Below are positions 33,234-42,113 of a stretch of 64,000 bases of DNA, in pieces; within the stretch, counting starts at the first letter, position 1; every line of letters starts with the position of its first letter. The stretch lies in NCBI RefSeq assembly GCF_016908515.1, contig NZ_JAFBEA010000003.1:310001-374000 (forward strand), given 5' to 3'. This stretch comes from Virgibacillus halotolerans. Its GTDB lineage: Bacteria; Bacillota; Bacilli; Bacillales; Amphibacillaceae. Position numbers and translations under genes: made by a program. The notes beneath the pieces were generated by a model. That model did not search any database and had not been told where the DNA came from. It was given only the letters and a program-made list of their open reading frames with translations.

Positions 33234-34076
33234 ATGACTTTTCATCAACATCCGGCTTCTTTTGTAAATCATATTCATTTAAAAGTAGGAAATATCACAC
33301 GATCCCTGGATTTTTATCAAAAGATATTAGGTTTTCGAATTATTGAACAACAACATAATAGGGTAAAACTATCTTCAGGTGGAATGACGGCTTTTGTTAC
33401 ATTGGAACAGCTGGAAAAGGCAATACCATTAAACCCAAGAGAAACAGGATTATTTCATATTGCTTTTTTATTGCCAACACGCAATGATTTGGCTAATATG
33501 CTTCGTCATTTAATTCATACTGGCTATCCATTACATGGTGCTTCAGATCATTTAGTTAGTGAAGCACTGTATTTATCAGATCCAGATGAGAATGGTATTG
33601 AAATTTATGTGGACCGAGACCATAAAGATTGGGAATGGAGTAAAGGGAGCGTAAACATGAGCACCTTGCCTCTGAATGCCAATCATTTAATGCTAGATGT
33701 TAATCCGGATGGTTGGGACGGTTTACCGGAGAAAACGATTATTGGTCACATTCATTTACAAGTAGCCAATCTTGCGGCGGTTGAACCATTTTACATAAAG
33801 GGATTTGGTTTTTCCGTCGTATCGAGATATGGTAGCCAAGCACTCTTCCTGTCAACAGGCGGATACCATCATCATATTGGACTGAATACGTGGAACAGTA
33901 AAGGGGGAGCAATACCAGGAACAACAAGTATTGGCATGAAAAGCTATACGATCTCAGTCCCTGCGAAAGAAAGGAAAAAGATTGTCCATCGATTAAAAAA
34001 GCTTGGTTTTCCAGTTGAAAAGGTGGGATCACAATATAGATCTCAGGATCCGTCAGGTAATGTCGTATACTTCTAA
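33234..34076 (+). CDS. VOC-family ring-cleavage dioxygenase (CatE-like)
   Basis: 280 residues, two vicinal-oxygen-chelate repeats. The first repeat (NHIHLKVGNITRSLDFYQKILGFR) is typical, and the second (GHIHLQVANLAAVEPFYIKGFGF) starts near residue 167. The iron ligands of extradiol enzymes are plausibly H in GHIHLQV, H in YHHHIGLNTW and a late Glu. It resembles B. subtilis CatE (catechol 2,3-dioxygenase) in length and motifs, but the substrate is not proven. AAAGGAG lies before the ATG. Confidence 0.8.
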   Translation: MTFHQHPASFVNHIHLKVGNITRSLDFYQKILGFRIIEQQHNRVKLSSGGMTAFVTLEQLEKAIPLNPRETGLFHIAFLLPTRNDLANMLRHLIHTGYPLHGASDHLVSEALYLSDPDENGIEIYVDRDHKDWEWSKGSVNMSTLPLNANHLMLDVNPDGWDGLPEKTIIGHIHLQVANLAAVEPFYIKGFGFSVVSRYGSQALFLSTGGYHHHIGLNTWNSKGGAIPGTTSIGMKSYTISVPAKERKKIVHRLKKLGFPVEKVGSQYRSQDPSGNVVYF

Positions 34077-34208
34077 TGGGAATAGAAAAGATTAAAGCTT
34101 CATTTAATTAATGAGAAATTTCGAATCGAACACTCTTTCATTACAATTTAGTGAGTTCTTGTTATAATGTACAGGTTAAGAAATATCATAATTGGGGGTA
34201 CCTTAAAC

Positions 34209-35255
34209 ATGGAAAAAGGAATTAACCAAAGGAAAACGGAACATATCCGTCTTTGTTTAACAGGTAATGTTGAAGGTGTTAATAAATCAACAGGACTGGA
34301 AGGCATCTCTTTTTTACATAATGCATTACCAGAAATCAACTTTGATGACATCCGACTAGATGCCAGTTTTTTAGATAAAAAAATTAGCGCACCATTTTTG
34401 GTCAGTTCTATGACTGGTGGATCAGAGCTTGCTGAAAAGATTAACCAGAACTTGGCGATTGCGGCGGAAGAAAAAGGATGGGCAATTGGACTTGGCTCAA
34501 CCCGGGCGCTATTGGAAAGCGATGCACACAAAGCATCTTTTCTTATCCGTAAACAAGCCCCTACAGTTCCATTAATTGCTAATATAGGTGCGGTACAGTT
34601 TAATTATGGCTATGGCGCCGAGGAATGCCAACGAATTGTTGATATGACGGGTGCTGATGGTATTGTCCTCCATTTAAATAGCTTACAGGAGGCTGTCCAG
34701 GATGGCGGCGATTTGAATTTTGATAATCTATTGCCAAAGATAGAAGCGGTTTGTAAGACATTAGATGTTCCAGTAGGTGCAAAAGAGGTTGGATTTGGAA
34801 TTGATGGCACGGTAGCGGAACAGCTTTACAATGCTGGAATTTCCTTTATTGATGTAGCTGGAGCTGGCGGAACATCTTGGAGTCAAGTGGAAAAATTACG
34901 CTCCAAGGATCCATTAAAGAAGGCTGCAGCGGAAGCATTTAATAATTGGGGTTTACCGACAAAAGATTGCATCGTATCGGTAAGAAGTAAGTTACCAGAC
35001 GTACCACTTGTAGCGAGCGGCGGCATGAAAACAGGTGTTGATGCTGCAAAAGCAATAACGATTGGTGCCGATGTGATTGGCTTTGCCCGACAATTATTAC
35101 AAGCGGCTACAGAAACAGAGGAAGCCGTTATGGAAACGATGAATCAAATTGAATTGGAATTGAAGATGACGATGTTTGGTATTGGCGTGAAGAATCTGGA
35201 TGAATTAAAAAATACAAAGCGTGTCAGTATTATGGGGAATTCGTTAATGGAATAA
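34209..35255 (+). CDS. fni: isopentenyl-diphosphate delta-isomerase, type 2
   Basis: FMN- and NADPH-dependent interconversion of IPP and DMAPP, 348 residues. Signature blocks: NQRKTEHIRLCL, APFLVSSMTGGSE, GLGSTRALLES, LHLNSLQEAVQDGGD, AKEVGFGID, DVAGAGGTSW and ASGGMKTGVDAAKAI (FMN phosphate). The ATG at 34209 (MEKGINQRK) is preferred over 34167, because the frame upstream lies in the promoter region (TATAAT near 34160). Confidence 0.95.
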   Translation: MEKGINQRKTEHIRLCLTGNVEGVNKSTGLEGISFLHNALPEINFDDIRLDASFLDKKISAPFLVSSMTGGSELAEKINQNLAIAAEEKGWAIGLGSTRALLESDAHKASFLIRKQAPTVPLIANIGAVQFNYGYGAEECQRIVDMTGADGIVLHLNSLQEAVQDGGDLNFDNLLPKIEAVCKTLDVPVGAKEVGFGIDGTVAEQLYNAGISFIDVAGAGGTSWSQVEKLRSKDPLKKAAAEAFNNWGLPTKDCIVSVRSKLPDVPLVASGGMKTGVDAAKAITIGADVIGFARQLLQAATETEEAVMETMNQIELELKMTMFGIGVKNLDELKNTKRVSIMGNSLME

Positions 35256-35294
35256 AACAGCTAAAGCCGTTTATGGCTTTAGCTGTTTTATTTT
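35253..35294 (+). terminator. fni terminator
   Basis: AAACAGCTAAAGCC and GGCTTTAGCTGTTT pair perfectly, followed by TATTTTT. The rest of 35256-35563 holds only the SigB-like promoter of ydaT. Confidence 0.92.
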
Positions 35295-35504
35295 TCTGGC
35301 AAATAAATAGGGAATCCATACGACCACAGGAAAAAAACTTAGAAAGTCCTAAAATTAAGGAGGTTATTTCATAGGCTGCGCTGCTTCTTGTTTCAAAAGT
35401 CATCGTAAAAATTAGGCTGATGATAAAAGTTTCAATGACATACCGAATCATATGATACCAACGTAAATAGGCTTTTAAAAATGAAGTTTCACTTTATCGT
35501 GCAT

Positions 35505-35529
35505 GTTTTATCAATTATGAAAAGGGTAC
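35505..35529 (+). promoter_or_regulatory. SigB-type promoter of ydaT
   Basis: GTTTTA (35505-35510), a 13-nt spacer and GGGTAC (35524-35529) match the B. subtilis general-stress sigma-B consensus (GTTTaa N12-15 GGGtAt) closely. The gene downstream is ydaT-like, which is a known general stress gene in B. subtilis. Confidence 0.75.
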
Positions 35530-35563
35530 TGGAGAAAGTAAACGAGACAAGGGAGGAAAAAAC

Positions 35564-36013
35564 ATGCCTTGGACATTAAACGATTACCCTTCATCGATGA
35601 AGAATTTGGAATATGCGACAAAGAAGAAAGCGATTGATATCGCCAATTCTATGATAGACGAGGGGTATGAAGAAGGACGAGCCATACCGATTGCAACAGA
35701 ACAGGCAAAGGAATGGCATCAAAATGTAACGAAGGAAGAAATCGAAAGATATGAAGCAAGTGGCAAACCGACAGTTAGATCGGAAGCAGGCAAGCAATAT
35801 GAAAATAACCCACAACGCTTGGAAGAGGGCGAACAGGTAGTAAAACATGAAAATGGCTGGGCAGTGAAATCCAGTCACGCTAAAAAGCCAAGTAATATTT
35901 TTGAGAACAAGGATGAAACAATAAAACAGGCAAGGGAAATTGCTAAAAATAAGGGAACATCATTAACGATTTACAAACAGGACGGAACCATACAGGAAAA
36001 ACAATCTTATTAA
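35564..36013 (+). CDS. ydaT: YdaT-like general stress protein (DUF2188)
   Basis: 149 residues, same length as B. subtilis YdaT. The N-terminal half (MPWTLNDYPSSMKNLEYATK, KKAIDIANSMIDEGYEEGRAIPIA) resembles ChaB/YdaT-type sequences, and the C-terminal half (HENGWAVKSSHAKKPSNIFE, KQAREIAKNKGTSLTIYKQDG) is a DUF2188 domain. It is soluble and very hydrophilic. GGGAGGAAAAA lies before the ATG. The SigB-like promoter supports stress induction. Molecular function is unknown. Confidence 0.9.
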   Translation: MPWTLNDYPSSMKNLEYATKKKAIDIANSMIDEGYEEGRAIPIATEQAKEWHQNVTKEEIERYEASGKPTVRSEAGKQYENNPQRLEEGEQVVKHENGWAVKSSHAKKPSNIFENKDETIKQAREIAKNKGTSLTIYKQDGTIQEKQSY

Positions 36014-36029
36014 TAAGTGACATTCATGC

Positions 36030-36088
36030 GGGTCAGTCCCCCATCACACTATTGCTTTATCACTTTAGTGTGGTGGGGGACTGACCCC
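36030..36088. terminator. GTCAGTCCCCC-type hairpin after ydaT
   Basis: GGGTCAGTCCCCCATCACAC pairs over its full length with GTGTGGTGGGGGACTGACCC, plus extra TA/TA pairs, across a 13-nt loop; CTTTC follows. It shares the GTCAGTCCCCC arm with the hairpin at 21832-21875. Confidence 0.75.
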
Positions 36089-36159
36089 TTTCAACAAGCA
36101 CATTGTTTAATCATTCTGGTGACCTATGCTACAATATTTGTGAGAAACGAGGTGTAGTG

Positions 36160-36870
36160 ATGAAAATTGAAGTATGGTCAGATTTCGTATGTCCTTTTTG
36201 TTATATCGGGAAAAGGAGGATGGAATTTGCACTAGAAGATTTTCCCCACAAAGAAAAGGTAAGTGTACAATACAAGAGTTATGAACTTGATCCCAATGCA
36301 GATAAAAATCCCGGAATGAACATGCACGAATTGCTTGCTAAAAAATTTGGTATGCCGATAGAAAAGGCTAAAAATATGAATGAAGATGTTGGAAAACAAG
36401 CTGCAGAAGTTGGTTTGACTTACAACTTTGATGATATGAAAAGTACCAATACATTCGATGCACACCGTGTTGCACAATATGCTACAAAACACGGAAAAGG
36501 CAAGGAACTAACGGAGCGACTCTTATATGCTTACTTTACAGAGTCAAAGCTGATAAGTGGTCATGAAACACTCATCGAATTGGCAAAGGAAGTTGGTCTG
36601 AATCCTGAAGAAGTGGGAAACCTACTTCAATTAAATAAATACGCAAATAAGGTTCGCGATGATGAAGACCAGGCACGACAGATTGGTGTACAGGGTGTAC
36701 CGTTTTTTGTCTTTAATGAAAAGTATGCTGTATCTGGTGCCCAGCCAACAGAAGTATTTAAAGAAGTACTTGAAAAAGTATGGGAAGAGGAAAATAAAGA
36801 ACCAACAATCCAATCGTTGAATCCAAAGAATTCGGATACAACCTATTGTACGGATGAAGGATGTAAATGA
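36160..36870 (+). CDS. DsbA-family oxidoreductase, FrnE-like
   Basis: 236 residues in a thioredoxin fold with helical insertion. MKIEVWSDFVCPFCYIGKRR carries the CPFC active site near residue 11, and GVQGVPFFVFNEKYAVSGAQP has the cis-Pro loop. The cytosolic FrnE/YwbO group has a role in redox or polyketide processes; substrate unknown. ATG at 36160 follows GAGGTG; an upstream ATG at 36103 has no site. The C-terminus holds a CTDEGC pair. Confidence 0.9.
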   Translation: MKIEVWSDFVCPFCYIGKRRMEFALEDFPHKEKVSVQYKSYELDPNADKNPGMNMHELLAKKFGMPIEKAKNMNEDVGKQAAEVGLTYNFDDMKSTNTFDAHRVAQYATKHGKGKELTERLLYAYFTESKLISGHETLIELAKEVGLNPEEVGNLLQLNKYANKVRDDEDQARQIGVQGVPFFVFNEKYAVSGAQPTEVFKEVLEKVWEEENKEPTIQSLNPKNSDTTYCTDEGCK

Positions 36871-36872
36871 AA

Positions 36873-36914
36873 GATAACCTGTCACAATGTAAACTTGTGC
36901 CAGGTTATTTTATT
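36873..36914 (+). terminator. terminator after the frnE-like gene
   Basis: ATAACCTG-T-CACAA pairs with TTGTG-C-CAGGTTAT (one mismatch), followed by TTTATT. Confidence 0.8.
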
Positions 36915-36967
36915 ATGGAAAAGAAGACAGGATTCACGGAATTGTTGAAGAAATCGCTGTATTGATA

Positions 36968-36995
36968 TTGACGAACATTATATATATGGTATACT
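36968..36995 (+). promoter_or_regulatory. promoter of the siderophore uptake operon
   Basis: TTGACG (36968-36973), a 16-nt spacer and TATACT (36990-36995). Transcription would start just before the Fur box. Confidence 0.75.
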
Positions 36996-37011
36996 AATAT
37001 TTGAATCTAAT

Positions 37012-37030
37012 TGATAATGAATATCATTCT
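37012..37030. promoter_or_regulatory. Fur box of the siderophore uptake operon
   Basis: TGATAATGAATATCATTCT matches the Fur consensus GATAATGATAATCATTATC in most positions and overlaps the start of transcription. Iron-dependent repression of the yclNOPQ-like genes is the expected consequence. Confidence 0.85.
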
Positions 37031-37140
37031 TAATTAGATTGATTAGAAGGTAATAATTATTTTAAATAACCACGTAATATACGATGTAAATGGAAAACTG
37101 CTATTGTGGTTGAAGGCGTTTTTCGAGTAGAGGTTATGAT

Positions 37141-38094
37141 ATGAAGATACGGTATTTAGTTATAGCATTAGTTGTTCTTTCTGTTGCTTCTGTTTTTATT
37201 GGCGTTTCAAATGTTTCGCCACTAGATATATTTAGTCTGACAGAAGATCAGAAACAGGTTCTTTTAGTAAGCAGGCTTCCCAGGCTTTTTAGTATTTTAG
37301 TTGCAGGGATGAGCATGAGTATATGTGGTCTAATCATGCAGCAGTTGAGTAAAAATAAATTTGTATCACCGACAACTGCAGGTACACTTGATGCAGCAAG
37401 ACTTGGAATTCTAGTTTCCATGATGGTGTTTACATCAGCAAGTCCACTTCAGAAAATGTTTGTATCTTTTATTTTTGCACTGTTAGGTACTTTTGTTTTC
37501 ATGAAGATATTGGAGAAAGTGAAATTTAAAGATGCCATATTCATTCCATTAGTTGGTTTAATGTTTGGAAATATTATTAGCTCTGTATCAACCTTTTTCG
37601 CTTATCGAAATGATCTGATTCAAAATATGTCATCTTGGATGCAAGGCGATTTTTCAATGATCATGAGTGGGAATTATGAACTGATGTTTGTAAGTATCCC
37701 CATACTGCTTGTGGCTGTTTTTTATGCAAATAAATTTACCATTGCAGGAATGGGCGAAGACTTCTCCAGAAACTTAGGTCTGAATTATCGGCAGGTGGTC
37801 AACCTTGGATTAATTATTGTTGCGCTTATTACAGCTTCTGTTGTGCTGTCGGTTGGTGTGATTCCGTTTCTTGGTTTGATCATTCCAAATATCGTAACGA
37901 TTTATCAGGGCGACCACTTAAGAAAAAGTTTATTACATACCGCGCTCTTAGGGGCAGTATTTGTGTTGATGTGTGATGTCATCGGCAGAGTTATTATTTA
38001 TCCTTATGAAATTCCAATAAGTTTAACCGTTGGGGTGATAGGTAGTGGAATATTTATCTATCTATTATTAAGGAGAAAGAAATATGGATTATAA
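37141..38094 (+). CDS. yclN: siderophore ABC transporter permease (YclN-like)
   Basis: 317 residues, FecCD-type permease with about nine membrane helices. LVSRLPRLFSILVAGMSMSICGLIMQQLSKNKFVSP is the family signature, and VIPFLGLIIPNIVTIYQGDHLR the cytoplasmic coupling region. It overlaps the next gene by 11 bases. Order and sequence follow B. subtilis yclNOPQ, which imports petrobactin-type siderophores. GAGGT lies upstream of the ATG. Confidence 0.93.
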   Translation: MKIRYLVIALVVLSVASVFIGVSNVSPLDIFSLTEDQKQVLLVSRLPRLFSILVAGMSMSICGLIMQQLSKNKFVSPTTAGTLDAARLGILVSMMVFTSASPLQKMFVSFIFALLGTFVFMKILEKVKFKDAIFIPLVGLMFGNIISSVSTFFAYRNDLIQNMSSWMQGDFSMIMSGNYELMFVSIPILLVAVFYANKFTIAGMGEDFSRNLGLNYRQVVNLGLIIVALITASVVLSVGVIPFLGLIIPNIVTIYQGDHLRKSLLHTALLGAVFVLMCDVIGRVIIYPYEIPISLTVGVIGSGIFIYLLLRRKKYGL

Positions 38095-39034
38095 GAAAAA
38101 AACAATTATCCTCGCCGCAATCGCAACAATACTGGTGCTGTTATATTTGTTTTATGACCTAAGCGGTAACATTGGTTACATATTACCAAGACGTATTATT
38201 AAGATCGTTGCAATAATTCTAACTGGTGGGGCTATCGCATTTTCCACAACCGTCTTCATGACGATTACGAACAATCGAATACTAACACCGAGTGTACTTG
38301 GACTTGATTCCCTGTACTTATTAATTCAAACGGTGTCCATCTTCGTATTCGGTTCAAGGTCATTAGTGATGATGAGCAGTAAAATCAATTATTTAGTTTG
38401 TATTGGATTCATGGTGTTATTCGCTTTAGTCCTTTTTCGCTTATTGTTTAGGGGGGAAAAGAACAACATTTACTTCCTTTTACTCATCGGGATGATCTTG
38501 GGTACATTCTTTGGCAGCTTTACATCGTTTATGCAAATATTGATTGATCCAAACGAATTTATGGTCGCCCAAGATAAAATGTTTGCAAGTATTAACAACG
38601 TAAATACGGATCTTGTCTATCTGTCAATTGGTCTGGTTCTGTTAATTACACTATATTTTATGCGCTTCTATAAATATTTGGATGTGCTGGCATTAGGGAA
38701 AGATGAGGCGATCAATCTAGGGGTTCCTTACGATTATGTCGTAAAACGCTTATTGGTTGTTGTTGCTGTATTAATTTCTATATCTACGGCACTGATTGGT
38801 CCGATTACGTTTTTGGGATTGCTGGTGGTAAACATTACGTATGAGTTTATGAAAACATACCGGCACTTTTATATTATTATTGGATCCATACTAATCAGTG
38901 TTATTGCCTTAATTGGTGGACAGTTTATTGTAGAGAAACTATTTTCGTTTCAAACAACGGTAAGTGTTATTATCAATTTCATTGGTGGCGTGTACTTTAT
39001 ATATCTTTTGTTAAAGGAGAATAAATCATGGTAG
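38084..39034 (+). CDS. yclO: siderophore ABC transporter permease (YclO-like)
   Basis: 316 residues, second FecCD-type permease. RRIIKIVAIILTGGAIAFSTTVFMTITNNRILTPSVLGLDSLY is the N-terminal signature, and LIGPITFLGLLVVNITYE the coupling region. It overlaps yclN by 11 bases and yclP by seven, indicating tight translational coupling. AAGGAGAAAG precedes the ATG. Confidence 0.93.
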   Translation: MDYKKKTIILAAIATILVLLYLFYDLSGNIGYILPRRIIKIVAIILTGGAIAFSTTVFMTITNNRILTPSVLGLDSLYLLIQTVSIFVFGSRSLVMMSSKINYLVCIGFMVLFALVLFRLLFRGEKNNIYFLLLIGMILGTFFGSFTSFMQILIDPNEFMVAQDKMFASINNVNTDLVYLSIGLVLLITLYFMRFYKYLDVLALGKDEAINLGVPYDYVVKRLLVVVAVLISISTALIGPITFLGLLVVNITYEFMKTYRHFYIIIGSILISVIALIGGQFIVEKLFSFQTTVSVIINFIGGVYFIYLLLKENKSW

Positions 39035-39783
39035 ATATAAAAAATGTATTCAAAAAATATAACAAGAAAACCGTTATAGAAGATGTGTCGGTAAAGATTG
39101 AAAAAGGGACGATTACATCTTTTATCGGTCCGAATGGTGCAGGTAAAAGTACGTTAATTTCAATGATCAGTCGTTTGATATCAAAAGATAATGGCGATAT
39201 TTCAATTGATGGGGAAGACATTCTACAATCGAAAAATAAGGAATTTGCCAAAAAGATATCCATTTTAAAACAATCCAATGCAATTAATTTAAAATTGACG
39301 GTGCGTGAACTTGTAGCATTTGGACGCTTTCCATATTCACAAGGTAAATTGAAAAAAGAGGATTGGGAAAAAGTAGAAGAAGCAATAGACTATATGGAAC
39401 TTCGTGACATGCAGGATCAATTTTTAGATGAGTTGAGTGGCGGGCAACGTCAACGGGCACATATCGCAATGGTTATTGCCCAGGATACGGAGTATATTCT
39501 ACTGGATGAACCGTTAAATAATCTGGATATGCGTCATTCCGTTTCCATTATGAAAACCTTGCGCAGACTTGTCAACGAAATGGGAAAAACAATCGTTATT
39601 GTTATTCATGACATCAATTTTGCATCTTGCTATTCTGATAATATTGTTGCACTAAAGGACGGTAAAATTGTTAAACAAGGTCCAACCTGTGATGTGATTG
39701 ATAAATGTGTGCTAAAAGATATTTATGACATGGATATTGATATTAAAGAAATTGATAACCAACGCATTTGTGTTTATTTTTAA
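39028..39783 (+). CDS. yclP: siderophore ABC transporter ATPase (YclP-like)
   Basis: 251 residues. Walker A GPNGAGKST (near residue 34), Q-loop LKQSN, signature LSGGQRQRAHIAM, Walker B YILLDEPLNNLD and switch VIHDINFA. AAAGGAG precedes the ATG. It completes the membrane complex with YclN and YclO; the binding protein follows after 342 bp. Confidence 0.95.
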   Translation: MVDIKNVFKKYNKKTVIEDVSVKIEKGTITSFIGPNGAGKSTLISMISRLISKDNGDISIDGEDILQSKNKEFAKKISILKQSNAINLKLTVRELVAFGRFPYSQGKLKKEDWEKVEEAIDYMELRDMQDQFLDELSGGQRQRAHIAMVIAQDTEYILLDEPLNNLDMRHSVSIMKTLRRLVNEMGKTIVIVIHDINFASCYSDNIVALKDGKIVKQGPTCDVIDKCVLKDIYDMDIDIKEIDNQRICVYF

Positions 39784-39839
39784 TCACTAGTGTTGCATGG
39801 ATGACGAATAGACCTAAGATTGATTTTAAACAAAAAAAG

Positions 39840-39889
39840 TCCCTCATACTGGAATGGCACGGCCATGCCGAATCCAGTGTGAAGGAACC
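39840..39889. other. long hairpin between yclP and yclQ
   Basis: CCTCATACTGGA pairs with TCCAGTGTGAAG, and the inner GGCACGG / CCATGCC extends it. The T-run lies on the minus-strand side, so plus-strand termination is unclear. It may stabilise or process the operon mRNA before the binding-protein gene. Confidence 0.5.
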
Positions 39890-40016
39890 CTATTACAATT
39901 CATCATACCTTACCCTTGAGATTTGGTAAAAGAATTTGCCTGATTGATTTTGAAACGGTAAAAAGCCGTGTATTTTAATCAGTGTAAAATGATATAAATG
40001 CATGGATATATATGTA

Positions 40017-40040
40017 ATGTACTTGAGCGCTCGAGTACAT
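40017..40040. promoter_or_regulatory. 24-bp near-perfect palindrome upstream of yclQ
   Basis: ATGTACTTGAGC / GCTCGAGTACAT is symmetric except for one base pair. It lies 86-110 bp upstream of the binding-protein ATG in otherwise AT-rich DNA. The gap 39784-40125 holds only this site and the hairpin. A dedicated operator is possible; no regulator gene is adjacent. Confidence 0.5.
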
Positions 40041-40125
40041 AGAATACTATTTTACGGAATATTCGTTCTAATTCATGCAACATTAGTTATTTAAAATAAA
40101 AATTGAAAAAAGGGAGTTTATTTAT

Positions 40126-41091
40126 ATGAAGAAACTTGCATTATTTCTAGCAATGGGATTTTTAGCGTTAGTACTCGCGGCATGTGGTTCATCAGATTCA
40201 GCAGATGATGCTGATAAGAATACAGATGCTGATAATGGAAAAGACGAAGAAACAACAATTACTGTTAAGCATGAACTTGGTGAGACTGAAGTAGAGAAAA
40301 AACCGGAAAAAGTAGTCGTTTTCGATTACGGTACGCTAGATACTTTAGATGAACTTGGTGTTGATATTGCAGCTGTTCCACAAGGGAACTTGCCAGAATA
40401 TCTGGATAAATATGAAAGTGACGATTATGTTAATGTTGGTAGTTTGAAAGAGCCTGATTTTGAAGCAATTGCTGAAGTGGATCCGGATTTAATACTTATT
40501 TCTGGTCGTCAATCTGATGCTTATGATGAATTAGAAAAACTTGGACCGACGATTTATCTTGGTGTGGACACAACGCGTTACATGGATTCATTTAAAGAAA
40601 ACCTAGCTACAATTGGTGATATTTTTGATAAACAAGATGAAATCGATAGTGAAATAGCAGATATTGAAGAATCTATTTCGGCATTGAATGAGAAAGCAGA
40701 AGAAGCAGATAAAGATGGACTTATCATTTTAGCGAATGACGATAAGATTAGTGCGTATGGTCCTGAATCTAGATTTGGTCTGATTCATGATGTGTTTGGT
40801 GTTCCTGCATCAGATGAAGGCATTGAAGCTTCTACACACGGTCAGAACGTATCCTTTGAATATGTAACGGAACAAGATCCAGATTTGTTATATGTTGTGG
40901 ATAGAGGTGCAGCTATTACAGATGGTGAACCATCTGCTAAGAAAATCGTAGAAAATGATTTAATGAAAGATACCAAAGCATATAAAAATGATGATATTAC
41001 TTACCTTAACCCAGAATATTGGTACCTTTCTGGTGGGGGACTTGTTTCTGTAAAAGAAATGATAGCGGAAGTTGATGAAAGTCTGAACTAA
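40126..41091 (+). CDS. yclQ: siderophore-binding lipoprotein (YclQ-like)
   Basis: 321 residues. Lipobox LALVLAACGSS (Cys near residue 20) anchors it to the outer face of the membrane. The type III periplasmic-binding fold (TroA/FepB) follows: VEKKPEKVVVFDYGTLDTLDELG, DLILISGRQSD and YLNPEYWYLSGGGL. It delivers an iron-siderophore, probably petrobactin-like, to YclNOP. It starts AAGGGAG upstream and has its own terminator. Confidence 0.94.
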   Translation: MKKLALFLAMGFLALVLAACGSSDSADDADKNTDADNGKDEETTITVKHELGETEVEKKPEKVVVFDYGTLDTLDELGVDIAAVPQGNLPEYLDKYESDDYVNVGSLKEPDFEAIAEVDPDLILISGRQSDAYDELEKLGPTIYLGVDTTRYMDSFKENLATIGDIFDKQDEIDSEIADIEESISALNEKAEEADKDGLIILANDDKISAYGPESRFGLIHDVFGVPASDEGIEASTHGQNVSFEYVTEQDPDLLYVVDRGAAITDGEPSAKKIVENDLMKDTKAYKNDDITYLNPEYWYLSGGGLVSVKEMIAEVDESLN

Positions 41092-41104
41092 TTAACAAAA
41101 GAAA

Positions 41105-41141
41105 AAACAGGCAGCTCCTATATTGGGAGCTGCCTGTTTGT
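41105..41141 (+). terminator. yclQ terminator
   Basis: AAACAGGCAGCTCC and GGGAGCTGCCTGTTT form a 14-bp stem with loop TATATT. Confidence 0.9.
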
Positions 41142-41329
41142 ATATATCACGGAAATGTGGCAAAAGTAAGGTATATAAAGGAATAAATGTTACGTAAACG
41201 TAAATAAGCCTTCCGAACAATTGGTGTAGAGCGGTTTGTACGGGTTTTACTGTTTTTGACGACTTGAAATCACCATATGAACTGTGATTGAATGGAAACA
41301 GACTTAATTAGAAATGAGGGAAAAGATAA

Positions 41330-42070
41330 ATGAAAAAGTTAATGTTATTAGGATTATCACTATGTTTGGCATTGGTACTAGCTGCTTGTGGCAATGATGA
41401 TGATTCTGCAAAGAAAAGTGATAAAAAAGATGATGAACAAAAGCAGACAGAAGAGCAAGCAGATCCATCTGAACAAGCACAGGAGCCAGTTGAAATTACA
41501 GACAAAGAAAAAGTAGATGAAAAAGACCCAGTAGTTAGTGTTAATGGCGACGAAGTAAAAGGTGACAAATACAATTCAATCTATACACAAATAAAAACAT
41601 CCATGCAACAATATGGACAAGATGTCAGCGATCTGGATGGGTTGAAAGATCAGACACTAGATATTCTTGTTGAACAACAATTAATTAAACAGGATGCTGC
41701 AGATAAAGGTTTAGAGGCTTCAGATAAAGAAATCGAGTCCGAATATAAATCCCTGAAGGAAGAAAATGGGGAACAATTGACAGCGGTACTGGAACAATTT
41801 GATTTATCGGAGGATGACTTTAAGAAACAATTAGCTGATGATATCATCACCAATAAATATATGGATAAAGAGCTTGAGGTTAAAGTGACTGATGATGAAG
41901 TAAAAGAATACTATGATCAGTTAAAAGAGCAAGGTGGAGATGAAGTCGGTGAATTGGATGAAATGAAAGATATGATTAAGGATCAATTGAAACAGCAAAA
42001 AGGGCAAGAAGAATTACAAGCCAAAGTAGATAAACTTAAAAAAGATGCCAAAGTAGATAAACTCATATAA
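41330..42070 (+). CDS. SurA-N-type lipoprotein (PrsA-like without PPIase domain)
   Basis: 246 residues. Signal peptide with lipobox LALVLAACGND. An acidic, low-complexity linker spans residues 22-65 (KKSDKKDDEQKQ, EEQADPSEQAQEP), and then a SurA_N-like chaperone domain follows (VSVNGDEVKGDKYNSIYTQI, LVEQQLIKQDAADKGLEASD, YMDKELEVKVTDDEVKEYY). The parvulin domain that PrsA has between these parts is missing. Suggested role is extracytoplasmic folding. Acidic composition fits a halophile. Confidence 0.88.
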   Translation: MKKLMLLGLSLCLALVLAACGNDDDSAKKSDKKDDEQKQTEEQADPSEQAQEPVEITDKEKVDEKDPVVSVNGDEVKGDKYNSIYTQIKTSMQQYGQDVSDLDGLKDQTLDILVEQQLIKQDAADKGLEASDKEIESEYKSLKEENGEQLTAVLEQFDLSEDDFKKQLADDIITNKYMDKELEVKVTDDEVKEYYDQLKEQGGDEVGELDEMKDMIKDQLKQQKGQEELQAKVDKLKKDAKVDKLI

Positions 42071-42076
42071 AGTAAG

Positions 42077-42113
42077 GAACACCTCTCCAGATCTGGAGAG
42101 GTGTTTTTTTAAC
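42077..42113. terminator. terminator between the SurA-like gene and hisC
   Basis: AACACCTCTCCAGA and TCTGGAGAGGTGTT form a 14-bp stem with no intervening loop bases beyond the turn, followed by TTTTTT. It sits between convergent genes. Confidence 0.9.
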
